Positions 9,460 through 19,182 of a DNA stretch of 64,000 bases are shown here, piece after piece. A program made the position numbers and the translations under genes. This DNA is from Prado023 sp963700475 (GTDB lineage Bacteria > Actinomycetota > Actinomycetes > S36-B12 > CAIYMF01). Under the pieces are notes generated by a model. It worked only from the letters and a program-made list of their open reading frames with translations. It was not told the origin of the DNA and searched no databases. The stretch spans positions 1 to 64,000 of the forward strand of contig CAVOXR010000010.1 in NCBI GenBank assembly GCA_963700475.1, read 5' to 3'. Every line of letters begins with the position of its first letter. The first letter of the stretch is position 1.

Positions 9460-12400
9460 ATGACCACGAGTGCCACTGATGAGTTCCTGGTCCGCGCCGG
9501 ACGGTTCCTGGCCAAGGGGGAGGTGTCGGCGGACCTGCGCACCGTGACCAAGCAGGGTGGGCGTGACGCCGACTCGCTTCTACCGGGATCGGTGGAGCCA
9601 CGACAAGGTGGTGCGCTCCACGCACGGGGTGAACTGCACCGGCTCGTGCTCGTGGAAGGTGTACGTCAAGGACGGGATCATCACCTGGGAGACCCAGCAG
9701 ACCGACTACCCGTCGGTCGGGGTCGACTCCCCGGAGTACGAGCCCCGCGGCTGCCCCCGCGGTGCGGCGTTCTCCTGGTACACCTACTCACCCACCCGCG
9801 TGCGCTACCCCTACATCCGCGGCGTCCTGCTCGAGGCCTACCGCGCGGCGAAGGCAGCCAACGGCAACGATCCGGTCAAGGCGTGGGCCGCGGTGGTCAA
9901 CGATCCCGAGACCCGCACGCCGCTACCAGAAGGCCCGTGGCAAGGGCGGTCTGGTGCGTGCCTCGTGGCCGGAGACCATCGAGCTGATCTCCGCCGCCCA
10001 CGTGCACACGATCGACGCCCATGGCCCGGACCGGGTGTTCGGGTTCTCCCCGATCCCCGCGATGTCGATGGCCAGCCACGCCGCCGGCGCGCGGTTCGTG
10101 AGCCTGATCGGCGGGGCGATGCTCAGCTTCTACGACTGGTACGCCGACCTGCCGGTGGCCTCCCCGCAGGTCTTCGGCGACCAGACCGACGTGCCGGAGT
10201 CCGCCGACTGGTGGAACGCCTCCTACCTGATCATGTGGGGCGCGAACGTCCCGCAGACCCGCACCCCGGACGCGCACTTCATGGCCGAGGCGCGCTACCG
10301 CGGCCAGAAGGTCGTCACCGTCAGCCCGGACTACGCCGACAACACGAAGTTCGCCGACGAGTGGATGAGCCCGCACCCGGGCACCGACGGCGCCCTGGGC
10401 ATGGCCATGGGCCACGTGATCCTCAAGGAGTTCTTCATCGAGCGGCAGGTGCCGCGGTTCGTCGACTACGTCAAGAAGTTCTCCGACCTGCCGTTCCTGG
10501 TCACGCTGCGCGAGAAGGACGGCGCGTACGTGCCGGACAAGTTCGTCACCGCCGCGGACCTGGGCGACACCAGCGAGAACGCCAACTTCAAGACCGTCCT
10601 GGTCGACTCGGCCACCGGCCGGCCGCACATCCCGAACGGCTCGATGGGCTTCCGCTACGGCGCCGAGGGCGAGGGCAAGTGGAACCTCGACCTCGAGGGG
10701 ATCGACCCGGCGCTGAGCCTGTTCGGGGCGGCCGGCTCCACCACCGCCGAGGTCCTGCTGCCGCGGTTCGACGTGGGCCAGGAGGGCAGCGAGGGCGGCG
10801 GGGTCCACCACCGCGGCGTGCCCGCCGCCGAGCTGGCCACGTCGGCCGGCCCGCGGCTGGTCACCACCGTGTACGACCTGATGCTCGCCCAGTACGGCGT
10901 GGGCCGCGAGGGCCTGCCCGGGCGAGTGGCCGACCGGCTACGACGACCCCGCGCCCTACACCCCGGCGTGGCAGGAGGAGATCACCGGCGTCCCGGCGGC
11001 GATGGCCGAGCGGATCGGCCGGGAGTTCGCGGCCAACGCCGAGGAGTCCGGCGGCCGGTCGATGATCATCCTCGGGGCGGGCACGAACCACTGGTTCCAC
11101 TCCGACACGATCTACCGCACGTTCCTGGCCCTGATCACGCTCACCGGCTGCCAGGGCGTGAACGGCGGCGGCTGGGCGCACTACGTCGGCCAGGAGAAGT
11201 GCCGCCCGGTCACCGGCTGGGCGCAGCTGGCGTTCGGCCTGGACTGGTCGCGGCCACCGCGCCAGATGATCGGCACCGCGTTCTGGTACGTCAACACCGG
11301 CCAGTGGCGCTACGACGCCCTGGGCGCCGAGGGCCTGGCCTCGCCGCTGGGCGAGGGCCGGTTCGTCGGCCGGTCGATGATCGACACGCTGGCGCAGTCG
11401 GCGCGCTCGGGGTGGATGCCCAGCTTCCCGGCCCTGAACCGCAACCCGCTGACCATCGCCGAGGACGCCAAGGCCGCAGGGATGGCCCCGTCGGACTACG
11501 TGGTCGAGAAGCTGAAGTCCGGTGAGCTGAAGTTCGCCGTCGAGGACCCCGACGCCCCGGAGAACTGGCCGCGGGTGCTCACCGTCTGGCGGGCCAACCT
11601 GCTGGGGTCCTCGAGCAAGGGCAACGAGTTCTTCCTCAAGCACCTGCTCGGCACGGCCAACGCGGTGCGCGCCGAGGAGACCCCCGACGAGCTGCGCCCG
11701 CAGGACGTGACCTGGCGCGAGGAGACCCCCGAGGGCAAGCTCGACCTGCTGGTCAGCATCGACTTCCGGATGACCTCGACCGGACTCTTCGGCGACGTGC
11801 TGCTCCCGGCGGCCACCTGGTACGAGAAGCACGACCTGTCCAGCACCGACATGCACCCGTTCGTGCACGCCTTCACCCCGGCGATCGACCCCCCGTGGGA
11901 GACCAAGAGCGACTACGAGATCTTCCAGGCCCTCGGCCGCGGGGTCTCCGAGCTGGCCAAGGGCGTCCTGGACACCCGCACCGACATCGTGAGCGTCCCG
12001 CTGCAGCACGACACCCCCGACGAGCTGGCTGTCCCCGGTGGGGTGGTGCGCGACTGGCGCACCGGCGAGGTGGACCTGATCCCGGGCGTGACCGCGCCGA
12101 AGTTCGTCGCCGTCGAGCGGGACTACACCGCGATCGGGGCCAAGATGTCGGCCCTCGGCCCGCTGGTCGAGAAGCTGGGCACCCTGACCAAGGGCGTGCA
12201 CATGGACCCGACCCCCGAGGTCGCCGTCCTGGCCCGGGTCAACGGCGTCATCCCCGACGGCCCGGCCGCCGGTCGGCCGTCGCTGGTCACCGACGTCAAC
12301 GCCTGCGAGACGATCCTGGCCCTGTCGGGCACCACCAACGGCCGGATCGCGGTCGACGGCTTCCGCGACATGGAGAAGCGCACGGGCATGCGCCTGGCCG

Positions 12401-13147
12401 ACCTCGCCGAGGACGAGGGCGGCAAGCGGATCACGTTCGCCGACACCCAGGCCCGCCCGGTGCCGGTGATCACCTCACCCGGAGTGGTCCGGTTCCGAGC
12501 ACGGCGGGCGGCGCTACACCGCGTTCGCCATCAATGTCGAGCGACTCAAGCCGTGGCACACGCTGACCGGGCGGATGCACTTCTTCCTCGACCACGACTG
12601 GATGAGCGAGCTCGGGGAGAACCTGCCGATCTTCCGACCGCCGCTGAACATGCACCGCATCTTCGGTGACCAGACCTCCGGCGTGGGCAAGGAGGTGACG
12701 GTGCGCTACCTGACCCCGCACTCGAAGTGGTCGATCCACTCCGAGTACCAGGACAACCTGTTCATGCTCTCGCTGAGCCGCGGCGGGCCGGAGATCTGGA
12801 TGTCCCCGGAGGACGCCGAGACCGTCGGGGTCAAGGACAACGAGTGGATCGAGGCCTACAACCGCAACGGCGTGGTGGTGGCCCGGGCCGTCGTGTCCCA
12901 CCGGATGCCCGCGGGCACCGTGTACATGTACCACGCGAAGGACCGCACCGTGGACGTCCCGCGGACCGAGACCTCGGGCCTGCGCGGCGGCATCCACAAC
13001 TCCCTGACCCGGCTGATGATCAAGCCCACCCACATCGTCGGCGGCTACGCCCAGCTGAGCTTCGCCTTCAACTACCTGGGGCCCACCGGCAACCAGCGCG
13101 ACGAGATCACCGTGATCCGCCGTCGCGCCCAAGAAGTGGAGTACTGA
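9460..13147 (+). CDS. narG: NarG, respiratory nitrate reductase alpha subunit (four frameshifts)
   Basis: NarG is the catalytic subunit that reduces nitrate to nitrite at a bis-MGD molybdenum centre. The ATG at 9460 gives MTTSATDEFLVRAG. The FS0 cluster ligands are in HGVNCTGSCSW and RGCPRGAAFSW. The molybdenum aspartate lies in SFYDWYADLP, followed by DQTDVPESADWW and NVPQTRTPDAHF. The C-terminus (SKWSIHSEYQDNLFMLSLSR and PTHIVGGYAQLSFAFNY) is intact. Single extra bases near 9567, 9925, 10926 and 12484 break the frame. Removing four bases gives exactly 1228 codons, so length and motifs are full. No twin-arginine signal is seen, as expected for a cytoplasm-facing membrane-bound enzyme. It is first in narGHJI. 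Confidence 0.93.
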
Positions 13148-13148
13148 C

Positions 13149-14826
13149 ATGCGCGTGATGGCCCAGGTCGGCATGGTGATGAACCTCGACAAGTGCATCG
13201 GGTGCCACACCTGCTCGGTGACCTGCAAGCAGGCGTGGACCAACCGCGCCGGCGTCGAGTACGCGTGGTTCAACAACGTCGAGACCCGGCCCGGCCAGGG
13301 GTATCCGCGGACCTACCAGGACCAGGAGCGCTGGCAGGGCGGCTGGGTGCTCAAGCGCGGCAAGCTGCAGCTGCGCTCGGGCTCGCGGTTCTCCCGGCTG
13401 ACCAAGATCTTCTCCAACCCGGTGCTCCCGGAGATGAGCGACTACTACGAGCCGTGGACCTACGAGTACGACACCCTGATCTCGGCACCCCTCGGCGAGC
13501 ACACCCCGGTCGCCCGGCCGAAGTCGCTGATCTCGGGCAAGCCGATGCAGATCCGCTGGTCGGCCAACTGGGACGACGACCTCGGCGGCGGCCCGGAGCT
13601 GGCCCCCAAGGACCCGATCGTGGTCAAGATCCGCGACCAGGTCGGCGACCGGGTGAAGATGGAGTTCGAGCAGGCGTTCATGTTCTACCTGCCGCGCATC
13701 TGCGAGCACTGCCTGAACCCGGCGTGCGTGGCCGCGTGCCCGAGCGGGGCGATGTACAAGCGCTCCGAGGACGGCATCGTCCTGGTCGACCAGGACGCCT
13801 GCCGCGGCTGGCGCATGTGCGTCACCGGCTGCCCCTACAAGAAGGTCTACTTCAACCACCGCACGGGCAAGGCCGAGAAGTGCACGATGTGCTACCCGCG
13901 CATCGAGGTCGGCCTGCCGACCGTGTGCTCGGAGACCTGCGTCGGCCGCCTGCGCTACCTCGGCATCTTCCTCTACGACGCCGACCGGGTGACCGCCGCA
14001 GCGGCGACACCCGATGAGAAGGACCTCTACGAGGCCCAGCTCGACCTCATCCTCGACCCGCACGACCAGGACGTGGTCGCTGCCGCCCAGCGCGACGGCA
14101 TCCCCGCGGACTGGATCGACGCCGCCCGCCGATCCCCGGTGTACAAGCTGGCAAAGGAGTACCGGGTCGCGCTGCCGCTGCACCCGGAGTACCGCACCAT
14201 GCCGATGGTCTGGTACATCCCGCCGCTGTCGCCGGTCGTCGACGCCCTGCGCGAAACCGGCCACGACGCCGAGGACGCCGACACCCTGTTCGGCGCCCTG
14301 ATCGAGCTTGCGGATCCCGGTCGAGTACCTCGCCGAGCTGTTCACCGCAGGCGATCCGGGCCCGGTGCTCGGCTCCCTGGCGACCCTGGCCGCGATGCGC
14401 TCCTACATGCGCGACCGCAACCTCGGCGGTGAGGGGGACGAGTCCATCGCCGAGTCGGTGGGACTGACAGGCGACGAGATCTACGAGCTCTACCGGCTGC
14501 TGGCGATCGCCAAGTACGAGGACCGCTACGTGATCCCCAAGGCCCACGCCGAGGCCGGCCGCGAGCTCGAGGAGCTCGGCTGCTCCCTGGACTACGAGGG
14601 CGGGCCCGGTGGGTTCAGCGCCTCCGGTCCGTTCGGTGAGGCCTCCGGGCGGCCGATGCCGGTGGCCGTGGAGAACTTCCACGCCCTCAAAGCACGGCAG
14701 AGCGCCGAGGCCTACGTGCCCACCGAGGACGCCGCGGCCCGGGTGAACCTGCTCAACTGGGACGGCGCGGTCCCGCTGGGCATGCCCGGCATCCGGCGCG
14801 CCGACAGTGACGAGGTGCAGTCATGA
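13149..14826 (+). CDS. narH: NarH, nitrate reductase beta subunit (one frameshift)
   Basis: NarH carries electrons from NarI haem to NarG through four iron-sulfur clusters. Cysteine motifs appear in order: CIGCHTCSVTCK near residue 16, CEHCLNPACVAACPSG near 185, CRGWRMCVTGCPYKK near 218 (the Trp-containing set typical of the [3Fe-4S] cluster) and CTMCYPRIEVGLPTVCSETC near 245. An extra T near 14311 (GAGCTTGCGG) moves the last third into another frame; that part begins RIPVEYLAELFTAGDPGPVL and ends at 14826. Removing one base gives 559 codons. The ATG lies 1 nt after the narG stop. Confidence 0.94.
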
Positions 14827-15557
14827 CCCCGCTGACGAGGGTCGGCGCCCGGGAGGCCTCAGAGTTCCTCGGGCTCCCGCTGCGACTGCGCCGGCCGAAG
14901 TCACCGGTCGACGGGTTCCGGGTGCGCGGGATGTCCGAGCGCGACATCGCCGCCACCCGGCTGGCGTGCTCCTGGCTGCTGGCCTACCCGGACGGCCCGC
15001 TGCTCGAGCGCCTCGACGGCCTGGCCGCCGCAGTGGCCGAGCTCCCCGAACCGGTGCGTACACCCCTGGAGGAGTTCCTCGCACACCTGGACGGCACCCT
15101 CATCGGTGACGTGCAGCGGCACTACGTGGAGATCTTCGACATGAAGCGCCGCGCCTGCCCGTTCCTGACCTACTGGACCAACGGCGACACCCGCAACCGC
15201 GGGGTGGCCATCCTGAGGTTCAAGCAGGCCTACGAGGCCAGCGGGTTCACGATCGGCAACGAGGAGCTGCCCGACCACCTCGCGGTGGTCCTGGAGTTCG
15301 CCGCCATCGGCGACCGGGTCACCGGCGACGCGCTGCTCGCCGAACACGCCGCCCCGATCGGGCTGCTCCGCGAGGCCCTGCACGACCTCGATTCGGCGTA
15401 CTCCCACATCCTGGACGCTGTCGTGGCGACCCTGCCGGAGGTCACCCGCGAGGTGGCCGCGCGAATGGCCGAACTGGCCGCCTCCGGCCCGCCCGTCGAG
15501 GACGTCGGCCTCGAACCCTTCCCCACCTCGCTTACCCCGACAGGAGCCCGCCGATGA
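14823..15557 (+). CDS. narJ: NarJ, nitrate reductase assembly chaperone
   Basis: NarJ is a dedicated chaperone needed to load the molybdenum cofactor into NarG before membrane attachment; it is not part of the mature enzyme. The 244-residue protein belongs to the all-helical TorD/NarJ family: LACSWLLAYPDG, the FLAHLDGTLIGDVQRHYVEI segment, then DMKRRACPFLTYWTNGDTRN, a conserved NarJ block, and ELPDHLAVVLEFAA. The ATG overlaps the narH TGA as ATGA. This is the first gene in the window whose frame is fully intact. Confidence 0.93.
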   Translation: MTPLTRVGAREASEFLGLPLRLRRPKSPVDGFRVRGMSERDIAATRLACSWLLAYPDGPLLERLDGLAAAVAELPEPVRTPLEEFLAHLDGTLIGDVQRHYVEIFDMKRRACPFLTYWTNGDTRNRGVAILRFKQAYEASGFTIGNEELPDHLAVVLEFAAIGDRVTGDALLAEHAAPIGLLREALHDLDSAYSHILDAVVATLPEVTREVAARMAELAASGPPVEDVGLEPFPTSLTPTGARR

Positions 15558-16291
15558 CCACCACCCAGATCCTGCTGTGGGACGTCCTGCCCTACGTGGC
15601 CATCACCACCTTCGTCGTGGGCACCATCTGGCGCTACCGCTACGACAAGTTCGGCTGGACCACCCGCTCCAGCCAACTCTACGAACGAAAGCTCATCCGC
15701 ATCGCCAGCCCCCTGTTCCACATCGGGATGCTCGCAGTCGTCGGCGGGCACATTGTGGGCCTGCTGATCCCCGAGTCCTGGACCGAGGCGGTAGGGGTCT
15801 CCGAGGGCGTGTACCACGCCATGGCAGTCGGGCTCGGGCTGTTCGCGGGTGCGGCGACTCTGATCGGCATCGTGCTGCTGATCTACCGCCGCCGGACAGT
15901 GGGCCCGGTCTTCGCCGCCACCACGAAGAACGACAAGACCATGTACGTATTCCTGGTTGCAGCCATCTGCCTGGGCGTCCTGACCACCCTGGTGGGTGCG
16001 GGGGTGCTCGGCGACGGGCACAACTATCGCGAGGACGTGTCGGTGTGGTTCCGCTCCATCCTCACCCTCCAACCGCAGGGCGAGCTCATGGCAGATGCTC
16101 CGTTGTCCTTCCGTGTCCACGCGGTAGCCGGGATGCTGGTCTTCATGATCTGGCCGTTCACCCGCCTGGTCCACGCCTTCTCCGCGCCGCTCGGGTACGT
16201 CTTCCGGCCCTACGTCGTCTACCGCGACCGCGGGCCGCACGACCAGGGAAGCCACGCCCCCCGCCGCGGCTGGGAGAAGATCGGCTCGTAG
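15554..16291 (+). CDS. narI: NarI, nitrate reductase gamma subunit (cytochrome b)
   Basis: NarI is the membrane dihaem cytochrome b that takes electrons from menaquinol. The 245-residue protein has five hydrophobic segments, starting with ILLWDVLPYVAITTFVVGTI. Haem-ligand histidines are expected in LFHIGMLAVVGGHIVGLL, in GVYHAMAVGLGLF and in FRVHAVAGMLVF / TRLVHAFSAPL. The sequence RYRYDKFGWTTRSSQLYER after the first helix is typical of the family. The ATG overlaps the narJ TGA (ATGA). It is the last structural gene of the reductase operon. Confidence 0.94.
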   Translation: MTTTQILLWDVLPYVAITTFVVGTIWRYRYDKFGWTTRSSQLYERKLIRIASPLFHIGMLAVVGGHIVGLLIPESWTEAVGVSEGVYHAMAVGLGLFAGAATLIGIVLLIYRRRTVGPVFAATTKNDKTMYVFLVAAICLGVLTTLVGAGVLGDGHNYREDVSVWFRSILTLQPQGELMADAPLSFRVHAVAGMLVFMIWPFTRLVHAFSAPLGYVFRPYVVYRDRGPHDQGSHAPRRGWEKIGS

Positions 16292-16346
16292 TAGCGGCGG
16301 GATCGACACCAGCCCGCACATGCTCACCGACCACGGAGGCTCAGCG

Positions 16347-16694
16347 ATGAAGCACCTGATCAACCTCAGCGACCTGATAGGGGTGGCACCTGAATCGACA
16401 GTCTCGCGGACGGTGCTCAAGGAGGAAGGCTCCCGAGTGGTCCTTTTCGCCTTCGACTCCGGGCAGGAGCTGACCGAGCACACCGCCGCCGTCCCCATTC
16501 TTCTGCAGGTCCTCGACGGTCTTCTGCGCGTCGGAGCCGACGGCGACCAGATCGAGTTGTCCCCGGGCGGGCTGATCCACATCGGCGCACGAGTGCCACA
16601 CGAGATCCTTGCCCTGCAGCCCTCACGAATGGTCCTGACCATGCTCGACCCGCGCCAGTCGGCAACCGCACCAGGGATCATGGATGACACCTAG
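16347..16694 (+). CDS. Small cupin-domain protein
   Basis: A 115-residue single-domain cupin. The first cupin motif is visible as SGQELTEHTAAVPILLQVLD, followed by GLLRVGADG and the second motif GLIHIGARVPHEILALQPS. Histidines in these motifs suggest a metal site, but the usual second histidine of motif 1 is not clear. The ATG at 16347 is preceded by CGGAGG at a good distance. It sits 55 nt after narI and before a DUF2249 protein; such cupin/DUF2249 pairs often occur beside nitrate, nitrite or NO genes. A role in nitrogen-oxide handling is inference. Confidence 0.72.
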   Translation: MKHLINLSDLIGVAPESTVSRTVLKEEGSRVVLFAFDSGQELTEHTAAVPILLQVLDGLLRVGADGDQIELSPGGLIHIGARVPHEILALQPSRMVLTMLDPRQSATAPGIMDDT

Positions 16695-16748
16695 GACGAC
16701 AACCGCGACGTCGCCCCGCCCCTTCATCCCTCAACCCATGGAGCCCAC

Positions 16749-17048
16749 ATGATCGAGCCCTTGACCACCTTGCCCCTGGCCGACCCCCACAACGGGTGCA
16801 CGTGCGGCGAGGCCCAAGCGTCGGACGCCCCTGTACTGGACGCCCGAGCGATCCCGCACCCCATAAGGCACGCCGCCATCTTCGGGGCCCTGGACTCCCT
16901 GCCCAGCGGCGGTGCCATGGTCCTCGTCGCCCCCCACGACCCGCAGCCGCTGCTCGCACAGGCCAGCGACCGATACCCCGAAGGCATCTCTGCCGAGTAC
17001 CTGCAGCGCGGCCCCGAGGAATGGCACATTCGGCTGCAGCGCGCCTGA
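16749..17048 (+). CDS. DUF2249 domain protein
   Basis: A 99-residue protein matching the DUF2249 pattern: LDARAIPHPIRHAAIFGALD, SLPSGGAMVLVAPHDPQPLL and then a closing GPEEWHIRLQRA. The D-R-P-H-x-I-F and H-DP-PL features are typical. An N-terminal CTCGE adds two cysteines of unknown use. DUF2249 proteins are frequently encoded with hemerythrins, cupins and denitrification genes and resemble SirA-like folds; their function is not established. It is 54 nt downstream of the cupin gene and likely ends the nar transcript. Confidence 0.72.
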   Translation: MIEPLTTLPLADPHNGCTCGEAQASDAPVLDARAIPHPIRHAAIFGALDSLPSGGAMVLVAPHDPQPLLAQASDRYPEGISAEYLQRGPEEWHIRLQRA

Positions 17049-17543
17049 TCGCTCTACCCCTACCTGCGCTCCGCCCGAGATGATGCAGCAGCATGTCGGT
17101 TGGGCTCAGGAGTCACTCAATGTGACTGTCGACCGCCCTAACCAGCCGGCCCTGACACGGCAGCACCCCAGCGGGCGACAGCGAGCCTTCGGGGCCGTGC
17201 ACGACAGCTCCGGTTCACGCAGTGCAGGGGCAGGACCCGTCGGACGGCAGCGCGATCCTTTCCAGCAGCCCTCCTCAACACACGCGACCGGCTGGGCACC
17301 GACTGCGCAGCGGCGCCAGATCCCGGAGTGTGACTTGTCAGGGAACACACCGAAGCATCGTGGACCACAGGCGCCCCTATCGCCGCGAAGGACTGTCAAG
17401 ACAGGGGGGAGCGGCCAGGTCCGTGCACAATCTCGCCTGCCACGCTGGGGTTCCGCAGGGCACATGTGACCAATCCGTGACCAGAACCCAGGAACCACAG
17501 CCCAGAACGCCGAAAAACCGCCACCTGACCTGCGACGATACAG
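17049..17543. other. Gene-free stretch between the nar region and tRNA-Thr
   Basis: About 495 nt with no convincing gene on either strand. Open frames here lack recognisable domains or a ribosome site. Visible features are GTCAC-N5-GTGAC at 17112-17126 and a pair of GTGACC words at 17466 and 17478. The stretch abuts the 3' end of tRNA-Thr, a common integration site, but I see no integrase gene, no intact attachment repeat and no insertion sequence. Confidence 0.5.
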
Positions 17544-17616
17544 AGCCGACGCCCGGACTCGAACCGGGAACCCCCTGTTTACAAGACAGGTGCGCTGCCA
17601 ATTGCGCCACGCCGGC
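17544..17616 (-). tRNA. tRNA-Thr (anticodon TGT)
   Basis: The minus strand folds into a complete 73-nt cloverleaf. The acceptor stem is GCCGGCG paired with CGTCGGC (one G-U), the D-stem GCGC/GCGC, the anticodon stem CCTGT/ACAGG with loop CTTGTAA (anticodon TGT), and the T-arm CCCGG-TTCGAGT-CCGGG. The discriminator base is T and CCA is not encoded. It reads ACA threonine codons. Confidence 0.93.
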
Positions 17617-17734
17617 GATGCGGCACAAGGGTAGAGCACCGGCACGGCACTCTGGCCAATCGCCGACCCCGCGCGGCATGATGCGCCCAGGGGCCCGGAA
17701 CGAGCGGGCGGGGCATGGAGGGTGGGGAACGCTC

Positions 17735-19003
17735 ATGCGCAGGATGATGACGGCGAGCGCGATCGCCGCGGCGGGGCTGTTGCTCGCCGCGTGCGGCTCC
17801 GGCGGCGACGGGACGGAACCGTCGGCCAGCGCAAGTGCGAGCGGGGCGCCGAGCGCCACCTCCTCGATCCTGATCTGGTCCGATCCAGCCCATGCCGATG
17901 CGCTGAAGGCCAGCGCAGCAGCCCACCAGAAGGCGACGGGCGTCGAGGTGAAGGTCCAGACGGTCGGCACGGACCTGACCAAGATCCGCGACGACATCGC
18001 CACGCTGGCCCCCCAGGGCCAGGGTCCGGACCTGTTCGTCGGGCAGAGCGACTGGGTCGGTCGACTGGCCGACTACGGCGTGCTCGCGCCCATCGACCTG
18101 TCCGCCGCGGCCAAGAGCTTCCGTCCGGTGTCGGTCGACGGCTTCACCTACCAGGCACGCACCTACGGCGTGCCGTTCGCCACGGAGAACCTCGCCCTGT
18201 TCCGCAACACCGACCTGGCCCCCGAGGCCCCCGAGTCGATCGACGTGATGGCGCGCGACGGGCTGGAGCTCAAGGACAAGGACGACCAGATCCTTCCGAT
18301 CGCTCTTCCGGTGGGCCCTCAGGGCGACGCGTACCACTGGTACCCGTTCTACAGCGCGGCCGGCGGCAAGATCTTCGGCCTCGACGCTCAGGGCGGGTAC
18401 ACCGCAGACGAGCTCGAGGTGGGCAAGCCCGGCAGCATCGAAGCGGCTAAGCGACTCGCGCAGTTGACCGAGGACGGCGCGCTGGACGAGGCGACCACCG
18501 CCGACGATGCACTGACAGCCTTCGCCACGGGCAAGTCGCCCTACCTGATCTCCGGGCCGTGGAGCGTCGAGAAGGTGCGCCAGAACGGGACTCCCTTCGT
18601 GGTCGAAGCGATCCCGGGATTCGACTCGGTGCTGGCCTCCCGAAGCCAGGCGATGGTCACCTCCCAGGGCCTGCTCCAGTCCGCCTTCGCCCGCAACCCA
18701 GCGGGAGCGCAGGAGTACCTGGCCACGACCGCGATGACCACTGCGACCATGAGTGCCCTTGCTGCCCCCGGGGGCCTCGCTCCGGCGTGGGTCGACTCGT
18801 ACGCGGTCGCCGCATCCGACCCCGTGATCAAGGGCTTCGGGGACTACGCCGACTCCTCGGCACCCATGCCCAACCTCGCCCAGATGGACCTCGTCTGGCC
18901 CGCCCTGAGCCAGGCGGAGGTCGACGTGATGTCCGGCGAGAACCCGACGAAGACCATGAAGGCGGCGGGGCGCGAGATCCAATCGGCCATCGACGCCGGC
19001 TGA
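17735..19003 (+). CDS. Sugar ABC transporter substrate-binding lipoprotein 1 (MalE-like)
   Basis: A 422-residue solute-binding protein of the MalE-type family. The signal peptide has a lipobox at LLLAACGSG, so the mature N-terminal Cys is lipid-anchored outside the cell. After a Ser/Ala/Thr linker comes the lobe with ILIWSDPAHADALKA, DLFVGQSDWVGRLADYGVLA and the hallmark YGVPFATENLALFRNTD. YHWYPFYSAAGGKIFG and LISGPWSVEKVRQNG line the sugar site in relatives. The ATG at 17735 follows GGAGGGTGGGGA. It is the first gene of the sugar operon and a paralogue of the next gene. The substrate is probably a maltodextrin, from the neighbouring GH13 enzyme. Confidence 0.88.
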   Translation: MRRMMTASAIAAAGLLLAACGSGGDGTEPSASASASGAPSATSSILIWSDPAHADALKASAAAHQKATGVEVKVQTVGTDLTKIRDDIATLAPQGQGPDLFVGQSDWVGRLADYGVLAPIDLSAAAKSFRPVSVDGFTYQARTYGVPFATENLALFRNTDLAPEAPESIDVMARDGLELKDKDDQILPIALPVGPQGDAYHWYPFYSAAGGKIFGLDAQGGYTADELEVGKPGSIEAAKRLAQLTEDGALDEATTADDALTAFATGKSPYLISGPWSVEKVRQNGTPFVVEAIPGFDSVLASRSQAMVTSQGLLQSAFARNPAGAQEYLATTAMTTATMSALAAPGGLAPAWVDSYAVAASDPVIKGFGDYADSSAPMPNLAQMDLVWPALSQAEVDVMSGENPTKTMKAAGREIQSAIDAG

Positions 19004-19182
19004 GCAAGCGCTCCCTGCGTTGCATCCCTCGCGCCTCGGGGTTGAGACTGCATTCACAACGATTTGGTAACGAAACGACCACAGGCCCCCACGCGTCGCG
19101 ACGACGAGCACGAGGGGGCATGATGCCCCTCAGCGGGGTCCCGTACGGCCCCGTGTTCCACTCACCAAGAAACGGAGCATCC

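Noticed and set aside
17106..17645. Minus-strand open frame over the tRNA-Thr and the gene-free stretch, considered as an integrase remnant
   Set aside because: No tyrosine-recombinase motifs (R-H-R-Y) are visible and it runs through the tRNA gene.
19003..19020. GCAAGCGCTCCCTGC considered as a LacI-family operator
   Set aside because: The second half-site matches poorly and no LacI-type regulator gene is in the window.
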